Below are positions 10,201 through 17,678 of a DNA stretch of 64,000 nucleotides, piece after piece (the first letter of the stretch is position 1; each line of letters opens with the position of its first letter). The DNA is from Debaryomyces hansenii CBS767. Lineage: Eukaryota > Ascomycota > Pichiomycetes > Serinales > Debaryomycetaceae. Position numbers and translations under genes: made by a program. The stretch spans positions 434,001-498,000 of the forward strand of contig NC_006047.2 in the NCBI RefSeq assembly GCF_000006445.2. The letters are read 5' to 3'. The notes beneath the pieces are model-generated. The model was not told the DNA's origin, ran no database searches, and saw nothing but the letters and a program-made list of their open reading frames with translations.

Positions 10201-10368
10201 TATCGGTATTGACCTTATTGAAGGAATAAACGAATATGTGGGGCTGCTCGGCTCATCTTCTAACAAATGTGAGTACTGGTTATACAACGATTCAATTATA
10301 TCAAAATCAAAAGGACCTACGTTGGTATTCACTTCCATCCCTGCTACTGTCAACATTAACTCACTCAT
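7291..10368 (-). CDS. TGL4: Patatin-domain triacylglycerol lipase, Tgl4/Tgl5 type
   Basis: A 1025-residue lipid-droplet lipase. The patatin core (about residues 205-430) has the oxyanion loop GGSTFGIFHIGVV near 213, the nucleophile elbow GSSAGS near 240 and the catalytic Asp motif DGSVDNDLP near 401, so the Ser-Asp dyad is intact. The upstream region with the WTRNLGN stretch is the fungal DUF3336 part found in Tgl3/4/5. Family members hydrolyse triacylglycerol on lipid droplets; yeast Tgl4 is activated by Cdk1 phosphorylation. The C-terminal 450 residues are Ser/Asn-rich with TP/SP sites and end in a very acidic tail (about residues 930-1025, mostly Glu, Asp, Asn). Tgl4 and Tgl5 cannot be told apart here. 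Confidence 0.88.
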   Translation of the reverse strand: MSELMLTVAGMEVNTNVGPFDFDIIESLYNQYSHLLEDEPSSPTYSFIPSIRSIPIINRIIPALDEKQILIKKLLSDQKSAISYKEWFEISLKLDELLNNDQWKVNPESNLYDYELVHNNLMEMRNARISKDYKLLLYLIRTKWTRNLGNMGDINLYRHSHVGTKTLIEDYIKECEMSLDYLINNKEVSLDDRYLLGMLIQTRKNIGRTALVLSGGSTFGIFHIGVVITLLESSLLPRIISGSSAGSIIASIICSHSNEETVSILNDIMVRRFDIFESGDIEKEKDGESYKKVLKNLSHLLKYGTLFDIDSLQNTMIGLVGDLTFREAYNRTGRILNITVSPTSIHEQTRLLNYLTAPNCLIWSAVCASCSLPGVFPSTLIYEKVPNTNGVQEWNNDASMKFVDGSVDNDLPITRLLEMFNADHIIACQVNPHVVPILKVSISSIGGEVENEINYKFKNFLNNCYDFMTSEIIHYLQILNEMDVYKTLSNKLITLISQHYSGDITILPDFKSKDFFKVFKNPTPAFLLDFIIRGARASWPKVTVIYNHCGVEFALDKAISLLRGRLITTNNKLTYRTSNSTNNNVNQNITLVNLPVMNYDDSISSPVTPEKSRINSFSHVPPNIKRHNSASSSIGLPTNTNRTPAFKRNSISVAVPSTHKATDKLLKGRSTTSLASLSSQYSHQNSSISAETTLINDDDRYGRFAPLNKRLEKHHSFPDNIKNPSGYSEDNESNGWKQEKDRHERQKVRKAKSSGNFHIAGRKPDPNSQKLKYQTERIPFYKGNPYLDASSKHAHFDFVGPKECAENVLISETDNNMEKEKPNLPKLSNNNSLKNSYIGLNRLKDNYLSRSNNNSNYNLKDAYNSDLIKTRLMNLHSPDLRRSFSKSYLNDNKYSQVFNTTDNEEESEELRNNELIPVKGDVKASKFKAKDNDKDAKNKINENKAIDDRAENKEENDLECDEDNEQDNDTDSNSGNDEGNTGNSEEEGKDEKGAKIIELLEDNCIGDKQSEGTENDENDDFYECN

Positions 10369-10643
10369 CTTGCCAGTTCTATCACCTCAAGCTTATATAC
10401 TTCACATGAAACAGGTCTGCTTCTTTATCATAAACTGTTGCATGTGACAAGATAGATAAAATGTCGCAAATATTTTTCGATTTGTCGCGACATTGGAGAC
10501 ATTTATATATGCAGTCCAGAATCGATTTGGAGCAGAGTTCAAAAAATTGTAAAGGAAATGGGCGGAATCTAGCATCCATAATATCCATGAAAATTATGGT
10601 ATAATTGATTTTATCCTTTAATATTGATTAAGAAGTTTCCATA

Positions 10644-13526
10644 GTGTTATCCTTTAAAGTTTTTGTTAGGAGATTGCACTCTTCTCAAAAAAAAATCCGA
10701 GTACGAAATACCAAACCAGCATTAAAGCCGTCTGAGCAGCATCAAGCGAAACAGTTACATCGCTATCCAAACAAAACCAAGAAACATAGCGACTTCTATT
10801 CAGGAGCCCATTCTATTGATCCGAGGTTTTTCAAGTCAATTAAATCATATCTTGATTTCTTCGAGAAATATATCGACTTTGCCAAATATACTACTGCAAT
10901 GTTCACAGTTACAACTATATCGCACAAGACCAGCGATTCCCGCCATCCCTTGGTTATGTTGACCAATCGTGAAGGATATAGATATCTTTTTGGGAAGATA
11001 CCAGAGGGATCGCAAAGAATATTGAATGAGAATAGATTTAGATTAGGTAAATTGAAAAGCATATTCCTAAGCGGAACTATATCTTCATGGTCAGAAATAG
11101 GAGGCCTACCAGGTTTGTTCTTGACTATTAGTGATTCTACAAAGAAAAGTATTGATATTTTCACGAATTCAGGTAAGATCACGTCTTTCATCGTTGCAAC
11201 CTGGAGGTATTTTGTTTTCAGGAAAGGTGTTGAATTGAAAATCAATGATAGCAATGAACATGATATTATTGCTGATAGTAATTTAATTGTCAAGCCAATT
11301 AAAATTGAAAGCAATAAAACCACTAGCATAAATGAAGATGTATCAAATAGGTTACATCAGCAACTTAAAAAGCTCATTTCATTGATGTTCCCAATGGATA
11401 CAACTAAAGTGAACGATCCTGATCCAACTTCATATAAATCTGACCCTAGTGAGACTGAAATTCAAACTCATGTTAAACTTCCAAATCCGTTTAATCTTCT
11501 TCCAACTTATCAACAGCCTTCCTTAAACTATCTTGTTAGATTCCTCCCAATAAGAGGGAAATTTGATCCAATAAAAGCAAAAAGTTTAGGAATTAAACCA
11601 GGAATCGATTTCCGTAAGCTTACTCAAGGTCATTCGATAGTTAATGAACAAGGGGAGACTGTCCATCCACATCAGGTCATCGAAGAATCAAAGCTGTTTC
11701 TGAAACTATTAATAGTTGATATCCCGAATGCATCTTATTTATCAAATACACTTAACTGTGAAGAATGGTTTAGAAGTAATGAAAATATTGGTGAAGAAGA
11801 TATTGGTATTGTCTATCATTTTTTAGGTGATGATATTGACTTTAATCAGCCAGAATATTTGGACTTTATTAAAAAGTTCCCAGATAATTGTAAGCATGTT
11901 ATAAGTCACTCAAAATTATCCGACGATACATTGATCTTCAAAACTTCAGCTATCAATGTATTAAAATTAAAGTGTTTACAGAAAGACCATTTCAATTTGC
12001 CGTATATTGAATCCTATAATCCTTTGCAGAGTGATTCTGCAGATTCGATTCATAAACTTCAACAATTACAACAATTCCATATCGAAACTTCATCTATTAA
12101 ATCGGATGATTCTTTAATTTCTGAGGATACCTGGTCATCATTGTATGATTCAAATATTTTACCATTGGATATAAAGAATATCAATAAAACGGACATTTTG
12201 GAAAGTGAGCCAATATCATTAGCCCAAATACCAGGCTCAATGAAAGACCAAGTACAAGTTGTCACCTTAGGTACTGGTTCAGCATTACCATCTATTCATC
12301 GTAACGTTATCTCAACGTTGGTGAGAATACCATATATTGACAATAACACAGTTAAATTTAGAACTATAATGTTAGATGGGGGGGAGAATACTTTAGGAAC
12401 TATGATGAGAAATTTTGGCCATAACAACAAAGAGCAATTAATCAAAATTTTCGAAGAGTTAAGTCTAATACATCTAAGTCATCTACACGCTGATCATCAT
12501 TTAGGAATTATCTCGATAATTAATAAATGGTTTGAAATTAATATTGATAGCGAAAAAAAGCTCTACTTGGTTATACCATGGCAATATAATAACTTCATGA
12601 AAGAATGGTATTCCTTGGAAGAACAAATTTATGACAAAATCGACTTGAATAGAATTGTTTACTTGAGTTGTGAAGATTTCATAAAAGATAGACAACCACA
12701 GTTTCAACAAGTTGATATTGATGAATTTGAGAGAAAGTACGATAATGATGAATTCAACCAAGTTATACCCAGAGAAAAGTTGGCACCTAAGAATCACGTA
12801 TTAATCAATGATTTGTATAAAAACTTAGGAATAAACTCTATTCAAACTGTGAGAGCGATTCATTGTTATTGGTCGTATTCTATTAGTATTGATTTTGCAT
12901 TGCCATCTGAGGAATCTTTTAAAGTATCCTACTCCGGCGATACAAGACCAAATCCAAAGTTTGTTGACATAGGTTATGGGAGTGATTTGTTGATACATGA
13001 ATCTTCCTTAGATCATGAATTAATTGAAGAAGCTATCTCCAAAAAACATTCAACGATGATAGAAGCAATTACGGTATCGAAATTAATGAATTGTGCTAAA
13101 GTAATATTAACCCATTTTAGCACGAGATATTCGAATAAAGCAAACATGCTTATCGAGAATAATGAGCTAATTAAGCTTTCTACTAATTTGAGAGATTATT
13201 TAGTTAGATACGGATCTACATCAAATATTTTTGTTCCCGAAAGGTCAAACAAAAGACCCATAAAAGAGTTTGAAGATTTACAAATTTGTTTTGCATTCGA
13301 TATGATGAATGTAAGGTTCAATAACTTGCATTTGCAAAAAGATAAATATAAAGAGATCTTGGAGATTTTCCAGACCGATGATGATTTAAATGAAGATTTG
13401 AATGACAAAAGAGAAAAGGAAATGAAAAAGCAGCGTGAAAAGCGCGAAGCTAAACGAATTCAAAGACTATCGATCAAAAATGGCAAGAAAAAGAGAAGAG
13501 TAAGTAGCGATGAAGAAATCGATTGA
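10644..13526 (+). CDS. TRZ1: tRNase Z (long form) with a non-ATG mitochondrial extension
   Basis: The tRNA 3'-processing endonuclease, which cuts after the discriminator base in the nucleus and mitochondria. The C-terminal active half has GTGSALPS (about 541) and the zinc-binding HLSHLHADHHLG (about 610). Further His/Asp ligands lie in RAIHCYW, SYSGDTRP and LTHFSTRYS; the N-terminal half is the degenerate flexible-arm copy. Yeast Trz1 aligns from MFTVTTISHKTSDSRHPL, encoded from ATG 10899. Upstream the same frame stays open for 85 codons back to GTG 10644 (TAA at 10629), with no ATG. The extension begins LSFKVFVRRLHSSQKK, a typical mitochondrial presequence. GTG has A at -3. I give the long form; the short form would be 10899-13526 (875 residues). 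A basic, Lys-rich tail ends the protein. Confidence 0.9.
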   Translation: MLSFKVFVRRLHSSQKKIRVRNTKPALKPSEQHQAKQLHRYPNKTKKHSDFYSGAHSIDPRFFKSIKSYLDFFEKYIDFAKYTTAMFTVTTISHKTSDSRHPLVMLTNREGYRYLFGKIPEGSQRILNENRFRLGKLKSIFLSGTISSWSEIGGLPGLFLTISDSTKKSIDIFTNSGKITSFIVATWRYFVFRKGVELKINDSNEHDIIADSNLIVKPIKIESNKTTSINEDVSNRLHQQLKKLISLMFPMDTTKVNDPDPTSYKSDPSETEIQTHVKLPNPFNLLPTYQQPSLNYLVRFLPIRGKFDPIKAKSLGIKPGIDFRKLTQGHSIVNEQGETVHPHQVIEESKLFLKLLIVDIPNASYLSNTLNCEEWFRSNENIGEEDIGIVYHFLGDDIDFNQPEYLDFIKKFPDNCKHVISHSKLSDDTLIFKTSAINVLKLKCLQKDHFNLPYIESYNPLQSDSADSIHKLQQLQQFHIETSSIKSDDSLISEDTWSSLYDSNILPLDIKNINKTDILESEPISLAQIPGSMKDQVQVVTLGTGSALPSIHRNVISTLVRIPYIDNNTVKFRTIMLDGGENTLGTMMRNFGHNNKEQLIKIFEELSLIHLSHLHADHHLGIISIINKWFEINIDSEKKLYLVIPWQYNNFMKEWYSLEEQIYDKIDLNRIVYLSCEDFIKDRQPQFQQVDIDEFERKYDNDEFNQVIPREKLAPKNHVLINDLYKNLGINSIQTVRAIHCYWSYSISIDFALPSEESFKVSYSGDTRPNPKFVDIGYGSDLLIHESSLDHELIEEAISKKHSTMIEAITVSKLMNCAKVILTHFSTRYSNKANMLIENNELIKLSTNLRDYLVRYGSTSNIFVPERSNKRPIKEFEDLQICFAFDMMNVRFNNLHLQKDKYKEILEIFQTDDDLNEDLNDKREKEMKKQREKREAKRIQRLSIKNGKKKRRVSSDEEID

Positions 13527-13624
13527 TAAAATCTTTCATGTAAATAGTTCTGTATAGGTTTGAATTAACGCACTAAATAGTTTTTGTCAAGCAAAAAAAG
13601 ATAATTATCAAAAAATTCTAGTAG

Positions 13625-14233
13625 ATGAATGTAAATATAAAGTATCCATTGGTATTACATGATAATTGGCTATTAGAATCAATCACAGGACAGATCAATA
13701 AAAATGTAAAGTATACAAATTCTTTGATAAAGAAAGACTTTATAAGTCCATCATCTATAAGCAAGACACCTATATTAAGAATTCTAAGGTTTTTGAAAAC
13801 TACGAAATCGTCTGATCTAACAGCCATACTAAGCGATTCGACACATACCGTGATTGCTATATTTCCATTCGATCCAGCAATAATCAATTTTGAAATTCGT
13901 TATAAACATCGAATCACGTACCACACACCGAACAGTCTTATATTGATTAAGCAAGCGAATTTGCGTTTTGTGAATAACGTCGAATTGACGACCGAATGGG
14001 GTATCACTATTGAAGATGAGATCGATGTAGCAGTTTTAGAAGTTCTTGATCTAGAGATCTTTCAAAGGGACCAGATTATGTTAGGAGTCAATATTGAAAA
14101 TAATTTGCAACTTATATACTACGATAAATCATACCTAAATTTATGTGGAAAAAGTAGGCAGAGGGACTCTCTTGGAGAGAAAGAGATTAAAGAAGTTATA
14201 CTGCAAAGTTATGATGATGTCGTATCCATATAA
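13625..14233 (+). CDS. EST3: Telomerase holoenzyme subunit Est3
   Basis: A 202-residue single OB-fold protein. It lines up with yeast Est3 in order: the N-terminal Trp (W15 in LHDNWLLESI), the strand ILRILRFLKT, then AILSDSTHTVIAIFP containing the conserved Asp (D71, the equivalent of yeast D86), the RITYHTPNSLILIKQANL strand, and the acidic VLEVLDLEIFQRDQ near the end. Est3 is the yeast counterpart of the TPP1 OB fold; it binds Est1/Est2 and is needed for telomere maintenance in vivo. The frame is continuous from ATG 13625, so no programmed +1 frameshift is needed, unlike S. cerevisiae. It lies 98 bp after TRZ1, same strand. Recognition is by eye, so homology is likely, not proven. Confidence 0.75.
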   Translation: MNVNIKYPLVLHDNWLLESITGQINKNVKYTNSLIKKDFISPSSISKTPILRILRFLKTTKSSDLTAILSDSTHTVIAIFPFDPAIINFEIRYKHRITYHTPNSLILIKQANLRFVNNVELTTEWGITIEDEIDVAVLEVLDLEIFQRDQIMLGVNIENNLQLIYYDKSYLNLCGKSRQRDSLGEKEIKEVILQSYDDVVSI

Positions 14234-14661
14234 TAAATTCACACTTACACCAGAAATTATCTTTGGGGAATCCAGAGGAGTTCTAACGTTTGACCAATAG
14301 CTCTCTTTCCAAATAATTGTAAACTATCACATTACTGGTAGCCCCTAAAATAGAACCCAATGGGTTCTAGAGTTAGTTGTATGTGGCCTGTTTTCTTGGT
14401 TCACACTATGGAACTCAGACTATTAAGCTACACGGAATATTTATTTTGATTAGATGTATACCCAATATATAGGTGAAATATTGCAAATCGACGCCCGGAA
14501 TATCATTTATAGAGTCATTCCTAAGTCCATCAATAGCAAAATGATTGTAATAAGAATACTCATCTCGAGTATAAATTTAGTTGCAAATTGAGATGTCAAT
14601 TTGTGGTTGCAATATATCAATTTATATTCCTTGTTTACAATTAACAACAATATACGCTACA
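14234..14661. other. Intergenic region upstream of the small membrane protein
   Basis: 428 bp with no recognised gene. It contains the 19-bp palindrome listed separately, and an in-frame upstream ATG at 14593 that could lengthen the following protein by 23 residues. Confidence 0.5.
14351..14369. repeat. 19-bp perfect palindrome
   Basis: TAGAACCCA, one central A, then TGGGTTCTA. The arms are nine bases and fully complementary. No role is known; it could form a small hairpin or be a dimeric protein site. Confidence 0.6.
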
Positions 14662-15165
14662 ATGAATGAACCTACCCATGAACCCAATTACGGTGCAAGC
14701 CAAGAAACCAATTGGAACGCCAGTAACGATTCTATAGAGTCGGATAATTCGAACGAGTCGATTGGTGAAAATGACGACCACAGATCTGAGGAGCATTTTG
14801 CAACTACAGGGTACGAAGTCTCTTCATTTAGAAGAGTCAAACGATACGCTAAGTATCTTTTGGGTTTGAGGAAATCCCAAAGACAGCCATTATTACCTCA
14901 TCATTCTCCGCCATCATCACCATTACCACCTAGGCGTCCAATTAACTACATAATTTTTGATATTATTTGGAACCGAATTTTGAGCGAAGCAAACCGAGAA
15001 TTGTTGATAAGCTATAAGTGGGTATTCTTTCTCTTGTCTATTTTGATTGTGGTTGCTGTCCTAGTAATCACAAACAACTTCGAATATTTAAAAGTATTTC
15101 TCAAGAGCCTATTTTGTTATATTTTAAATTGCCTACGCAAGGGTACTAAAGATTGTTATGAATGA
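14662..15165 (+). CDS. Small single-pass membrane protein, function unknown
   Basis: A 167-residue protein from ATG 14662 (MNEPTHEPNYG). Residues 1-65 are acidic and Asn/Ser-rich, followed by a basic patch (FRRVKRYAKYLLGLRK) and a proline run (SPPSSPLPPRRP). A strong transmembrane segment, YKWVFFLLSILIVVAVLVIT, lies around residues 119-138, with a short Cys-containing tail after it. This topology suggests a type II or near tail-anchored protein. An earlier in-frame ATG at 14593 would add 23 residues with a weakly hydrophobic start, so the start is uncertain. I recognise no family. It is convergent with RML2, with 50 bp between the stops. Confidence 0.6.
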   Translation: MNEPTHEPNYGASQETNWNASNDSIESDNSNESIGENDDHRSEEHFATTGYEVSSFRRVKRYAKYLLGLRKSQRQPLLPHHSPPSSPLPPRRPINYIIFDIIWNRILSEANRELLISYKWVFFLLSILIVVAVLVITNNFEYLKVFLKSLFCYILNCLRKGTKDCYE

Positions 15166-15215
15166 TATATATATTACGAGCTATTTATTGATTTATATTT
15201 ACAAGCATGAATAAA

Positions 15216-16301
15216 TTAACGTCTTGGTCTGTCCTTCACCTTCATTTTATTTACGTTCTTGAACTTTCTAGTCTTGGCGAACTTCTTGAGACCCCACATA
15301 GATTGAGAAACCTTGTTAGACTTCGATTTACCTCTACCACCACCGTGTGGGTGATCGAATGCATTCATAGCGACACCTCTAACCATTGGACGTCTTCCTC
15401 TATGACGACTTCTACCGGCTTTACCCCACGAAATGGCTTGGTGTTCCTTATTAGAAACTGTCCCTAAGGTAGCATGACAGTTGATGTTGATATAACGATG
15501 TTCTCCTGAACTTAATCTAACGATAGCCTTGTTCATCTCCGGATGCTTGGACAAAATTCTACCGAATGTACCGGCCGATCTGACTAACTGACCACGGCCA
15601 TTTGGATGCAAACCAATGTTGTGAATGATCGAACCCACTGGCAACATATTCAATGGTAAGCAATTACCTCTTTGCATAATTCTCGAATTCAATAATGCTT
15701 CATCGATTTCACCATTATTTGTTTCGTTCATTTCCTCAAGGAAATCCTTTGGTAACCCCTTTCTAAACGACTCTACCACATCACCCTCTCTCAAACCACT
15801 GGCCGCCAAAATATACGATAAATCTCCCGTCTCGTCGTGTTTCACCAACGCAATGTGGCCCGATCTGTTAGGATCGTATTCAATTCTCAATACAGTTTGC
15901 TTACCGCTGTCTAATCTATGCGAGTCCACAAATCTATAACGCTGCTTATGGCCCCCTCCTCTACCACGAATGGTTATATGTCCCGTATTGTTTCTACCGG
16001 CGGTTTTTCTCTTCGAGACCGTTAATTCCCTCACCGGTCCCCCTTTGTACAAATGATCATGCACTGGCTTCTTAAAGTTGGTGGAACCAGGCTGCAAGTG
16101 TCCGTTCGCATATGACTTCAATTTAACATGCGCTGATGCCAATTTCCTCTGTCTTTTATATATTTCATCTCTTTTTTCCAAATCGGTTAAATTCGCCTCC
16201 CCTGCTTCAGCTATAGTACTTTGAAATCTGCTTAATATCAAAATGGACGTCTTGACCCCTCTTATAGGGTTGGCTAAGCACCTTCTCGTCCAAGGCAACA
16301 T
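15216..16301 (-). CDS. RML2: Mitochondrial ribosomal protein uL2m (Rml2)
   Basis: A 361-residue member of the bacterial L2 family, in the large subunit of the mitochondrial ribosome near the peptidyl-transferase centre. The N-terminus (MLPWTRRCLANPIRG) is a basic mitochondrial presequence. The uL2 core follows: RNNTGHITIRGRGGGHKQRYR, then IEYDPNRSGHIALVKH, NCLPLNMLPVGSIIHNIGL, and the signature GVAMNAFDHPHGGGRGKS near the C-terminus, which holds the conserved His next to the catalytic site. The length is like that of the yeast protein. It is divergent from ATP5 with a 248-bp shared promoter, a natural pairing of two mitochondrial genes. Confidence 0.96.
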   Translation of the reverse strand: MLPWTRRCLANPIRGVKTSILILSRFQSTIAEAGEANLTDLEKRDEIYKRQRKLASAHVKLKSYANGHLQPGSTNFKKPVHDHLYKGGPVRELTVSKRKTAGRNNTGHITIRGRGGGHKQRYRFVDSHRLDSGKQTVLRIEYDPNRSGHIALVKHDETGDLSYILAASGLREGDVVESFRKGLPKDFLEEMNETNNGEIDEALLNSRIMQRGNCLPLNMLPVGSIIHNIGLHPNGRGQLVRSAGTFGRILSKHPEMNKAIVRLSSGEHRYININCHATLGTVSNKEHQAISWGKAGRSRHRGRRPMVRGVAMNAFDHPHGGGRGKSKSNKVSQSMWGLKKFAKTRKFKNVNKMKVKDRPRR

Positions 16302-16432
16302 TGTATTCCCTGTATCCGTTTGATATCACCCTACTATGGTAGATCGTTGGACTGAAGAGTGAAAAAAATTGAGACATATTTATGGTCTCATATTTACCTA
16401 GCGAATTTCTGAACGCGTGTAAATTTCAGTAA

Positions 16433-16437
16433 CCAAT
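16433..16437 (+). promoter_or_regulatory. CCAAT box, possible Hap2/3/4/5 site
   Basis: AACCAAT lies 113 bp upstream of the ATP5 ATG and 132 bp from RML2. The Hap complex activates respiratory genes through CCAAT, so a site between two mitochondrial genes is expected. A five-base match is weak on its own. Confidence 0.35.
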
Positions 16438-16549
16438 AATTTTGTAGAATGTCTAGTGAGAAAACCTAGCGTCTCCGAGTGTTCAAACAACTTATATTCA
16501 TATAATTCAAGGATATATTCATATAAACTACATAAGATACTATAGAAAA

Positions 16550-17170
16550 ATGATGGCATCTCGTTTCTTCGTCCGTTCTATGGCCTCAGCCGCCAAGTCA
16601 GTCAAGCCACCTGTTCAATTGTTCGGTGTTGACGGTACTTACGCTAATGCATTATACTCGGCATCCGTCCAAGATTCATCAGTTGAAAAAACGTTCCAAT
16701 TTTTAGGTACTATCAACGAATTAGTTGAAAATGATTCGCAAGTCAGAGACTTTTTACATAACCCAGCTTTAACCAAGGATGATAGATCCGCAGTGATTAA
16801 AGCACTTTCATCCGGATTGAAATTAGACAAGACCACTACCAACTTCTTGAATGTTTTAGCGGAATACAACAGATTGTCTCACTTCCAAAACGTCTACAAG
16901 GAATTTGCCACGTTGAACGATGCCCACCAAGGACTCGTTGAAGCCAAGGTTACATCGGTCAAGCCATTAGACTCCAAGATCTTGAAGAGATTACAGGCTT
17001 CCATTGGTAAGTCGTCATTTGTTGGGGAAGGTAAGACCTTAAAATTGACTAACGACGTTAACCCAGATATTGTTGGTGGTTTAATTGTTGAAGTTGGTGA
17101 CAGAACTGTTGACTTGTCCGTCTCCGCTAAGATTGCCAAGTTGAACAACACCTTAGGTGAAGCTTTATAA
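16550..17170 (+). CDS. ATP5: ATP synthase subunit 5 (OSCP)
   Basis: The 206-residue oligomycin-sensitivity-conferring protein, which links the F1 head to the peripheral stalk of mitochondrial ATP synthase. An N-terminal presequence (MMASRFFVRSMASAAKSVK) is followed by the conserved LFGVDGTYANALYSAS. The C-terminal domain has NPDIVGGLIVEVGDRTVDLSVSAKI, the delta/OSCP signature. Two adjacent ATGs (16550, 16553) are both usable. Codon choice is strongly biased (TTG/TTA Leu, GGT Gly), which fits high expression. The yeast protein is 212 residues. Confidence 0.97.
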   Translation: MMASRFFVRSMASAAKSVKPPVQLFGVDGTYANALYSASVQDSSVEKTFQFLGTINELVENDSQVRDFLHNPALTKDDRSAVIKALSSGLKLDKTTTNFLNVLAEYNRLSHFQNVYKEFATLNDAHQGLVEAKVTSVKPLDSKILKRLQASIGKSSFVGEGKTLKLTNDVNPDIVGGLIVEVGDRTVDLSVSAKIAKLNNTLGEAL

Positions 17171-17678
17171 GTTATGGACTTTTGAGTTGCCTATTTAATT
17201 TATGTTAAAATCTGATACTAGACCAGCAGGTATTTGTATAATATCGCTTCCTTACTTAAATTTTTGAATATACATTATCAATGATGAACAAGGTGTATTG
17301 TATCAAAATCAATATATATTTATGAGACTAACAGTGGAATGCTTTGGATCTTGTAGATTGTGAATATTTGGCTAAATGTAGAGCAAACTGCCTGACTAAA
17401 CATACTTGACGTTTCTGTTTAGCAAATCGTATTTGATATATCAACAGGCTTTAAGAACTCCGACAACGGTGATAATTTGGTGGTCAAATACTCTTACATA
17501 TGCTCTGTATCTCTCTCCTCTCCAGGCCTAAGATTTGTAAGATAATTACTTCTATGTAAGCAGTTATAGGTGGTATAACTTGCAATGCCAGAAAGATAGT
17601 GGTCCTGCATAATAAGAAACTATATATTCAGGTGAACATTGTAGCGATTAAGCAGTACATAGACAAAAGGAGTTAACA
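17171..17678. other. 508-bp intergenic region
   Basis: ATP5 3' region and TED1 promoter. There is an ATGATGA at 17281 and a CTGA near 17393, which could be the C and D boxes of a snoRNA, but I see no terminal stem and do not call one. Nothing else was recognised. Confidence 0.4.

Noticed and set aside
10596..10644. A possible 46-nt intron supplying an ATG to TRZ1 (ATG followed by GTATAA, acceptor CATAG)
   Set aside because: It is too short for a yeast intron, lacks a branch site, and joins out of frame with the presequence-TRZ1 frame.
17281..17396. Possible box C/D snoRNA after ATP5
   Set aside because: ATGATGA and CTGA are present, but there is no terminal stem and no credible guide could be judged by eye.
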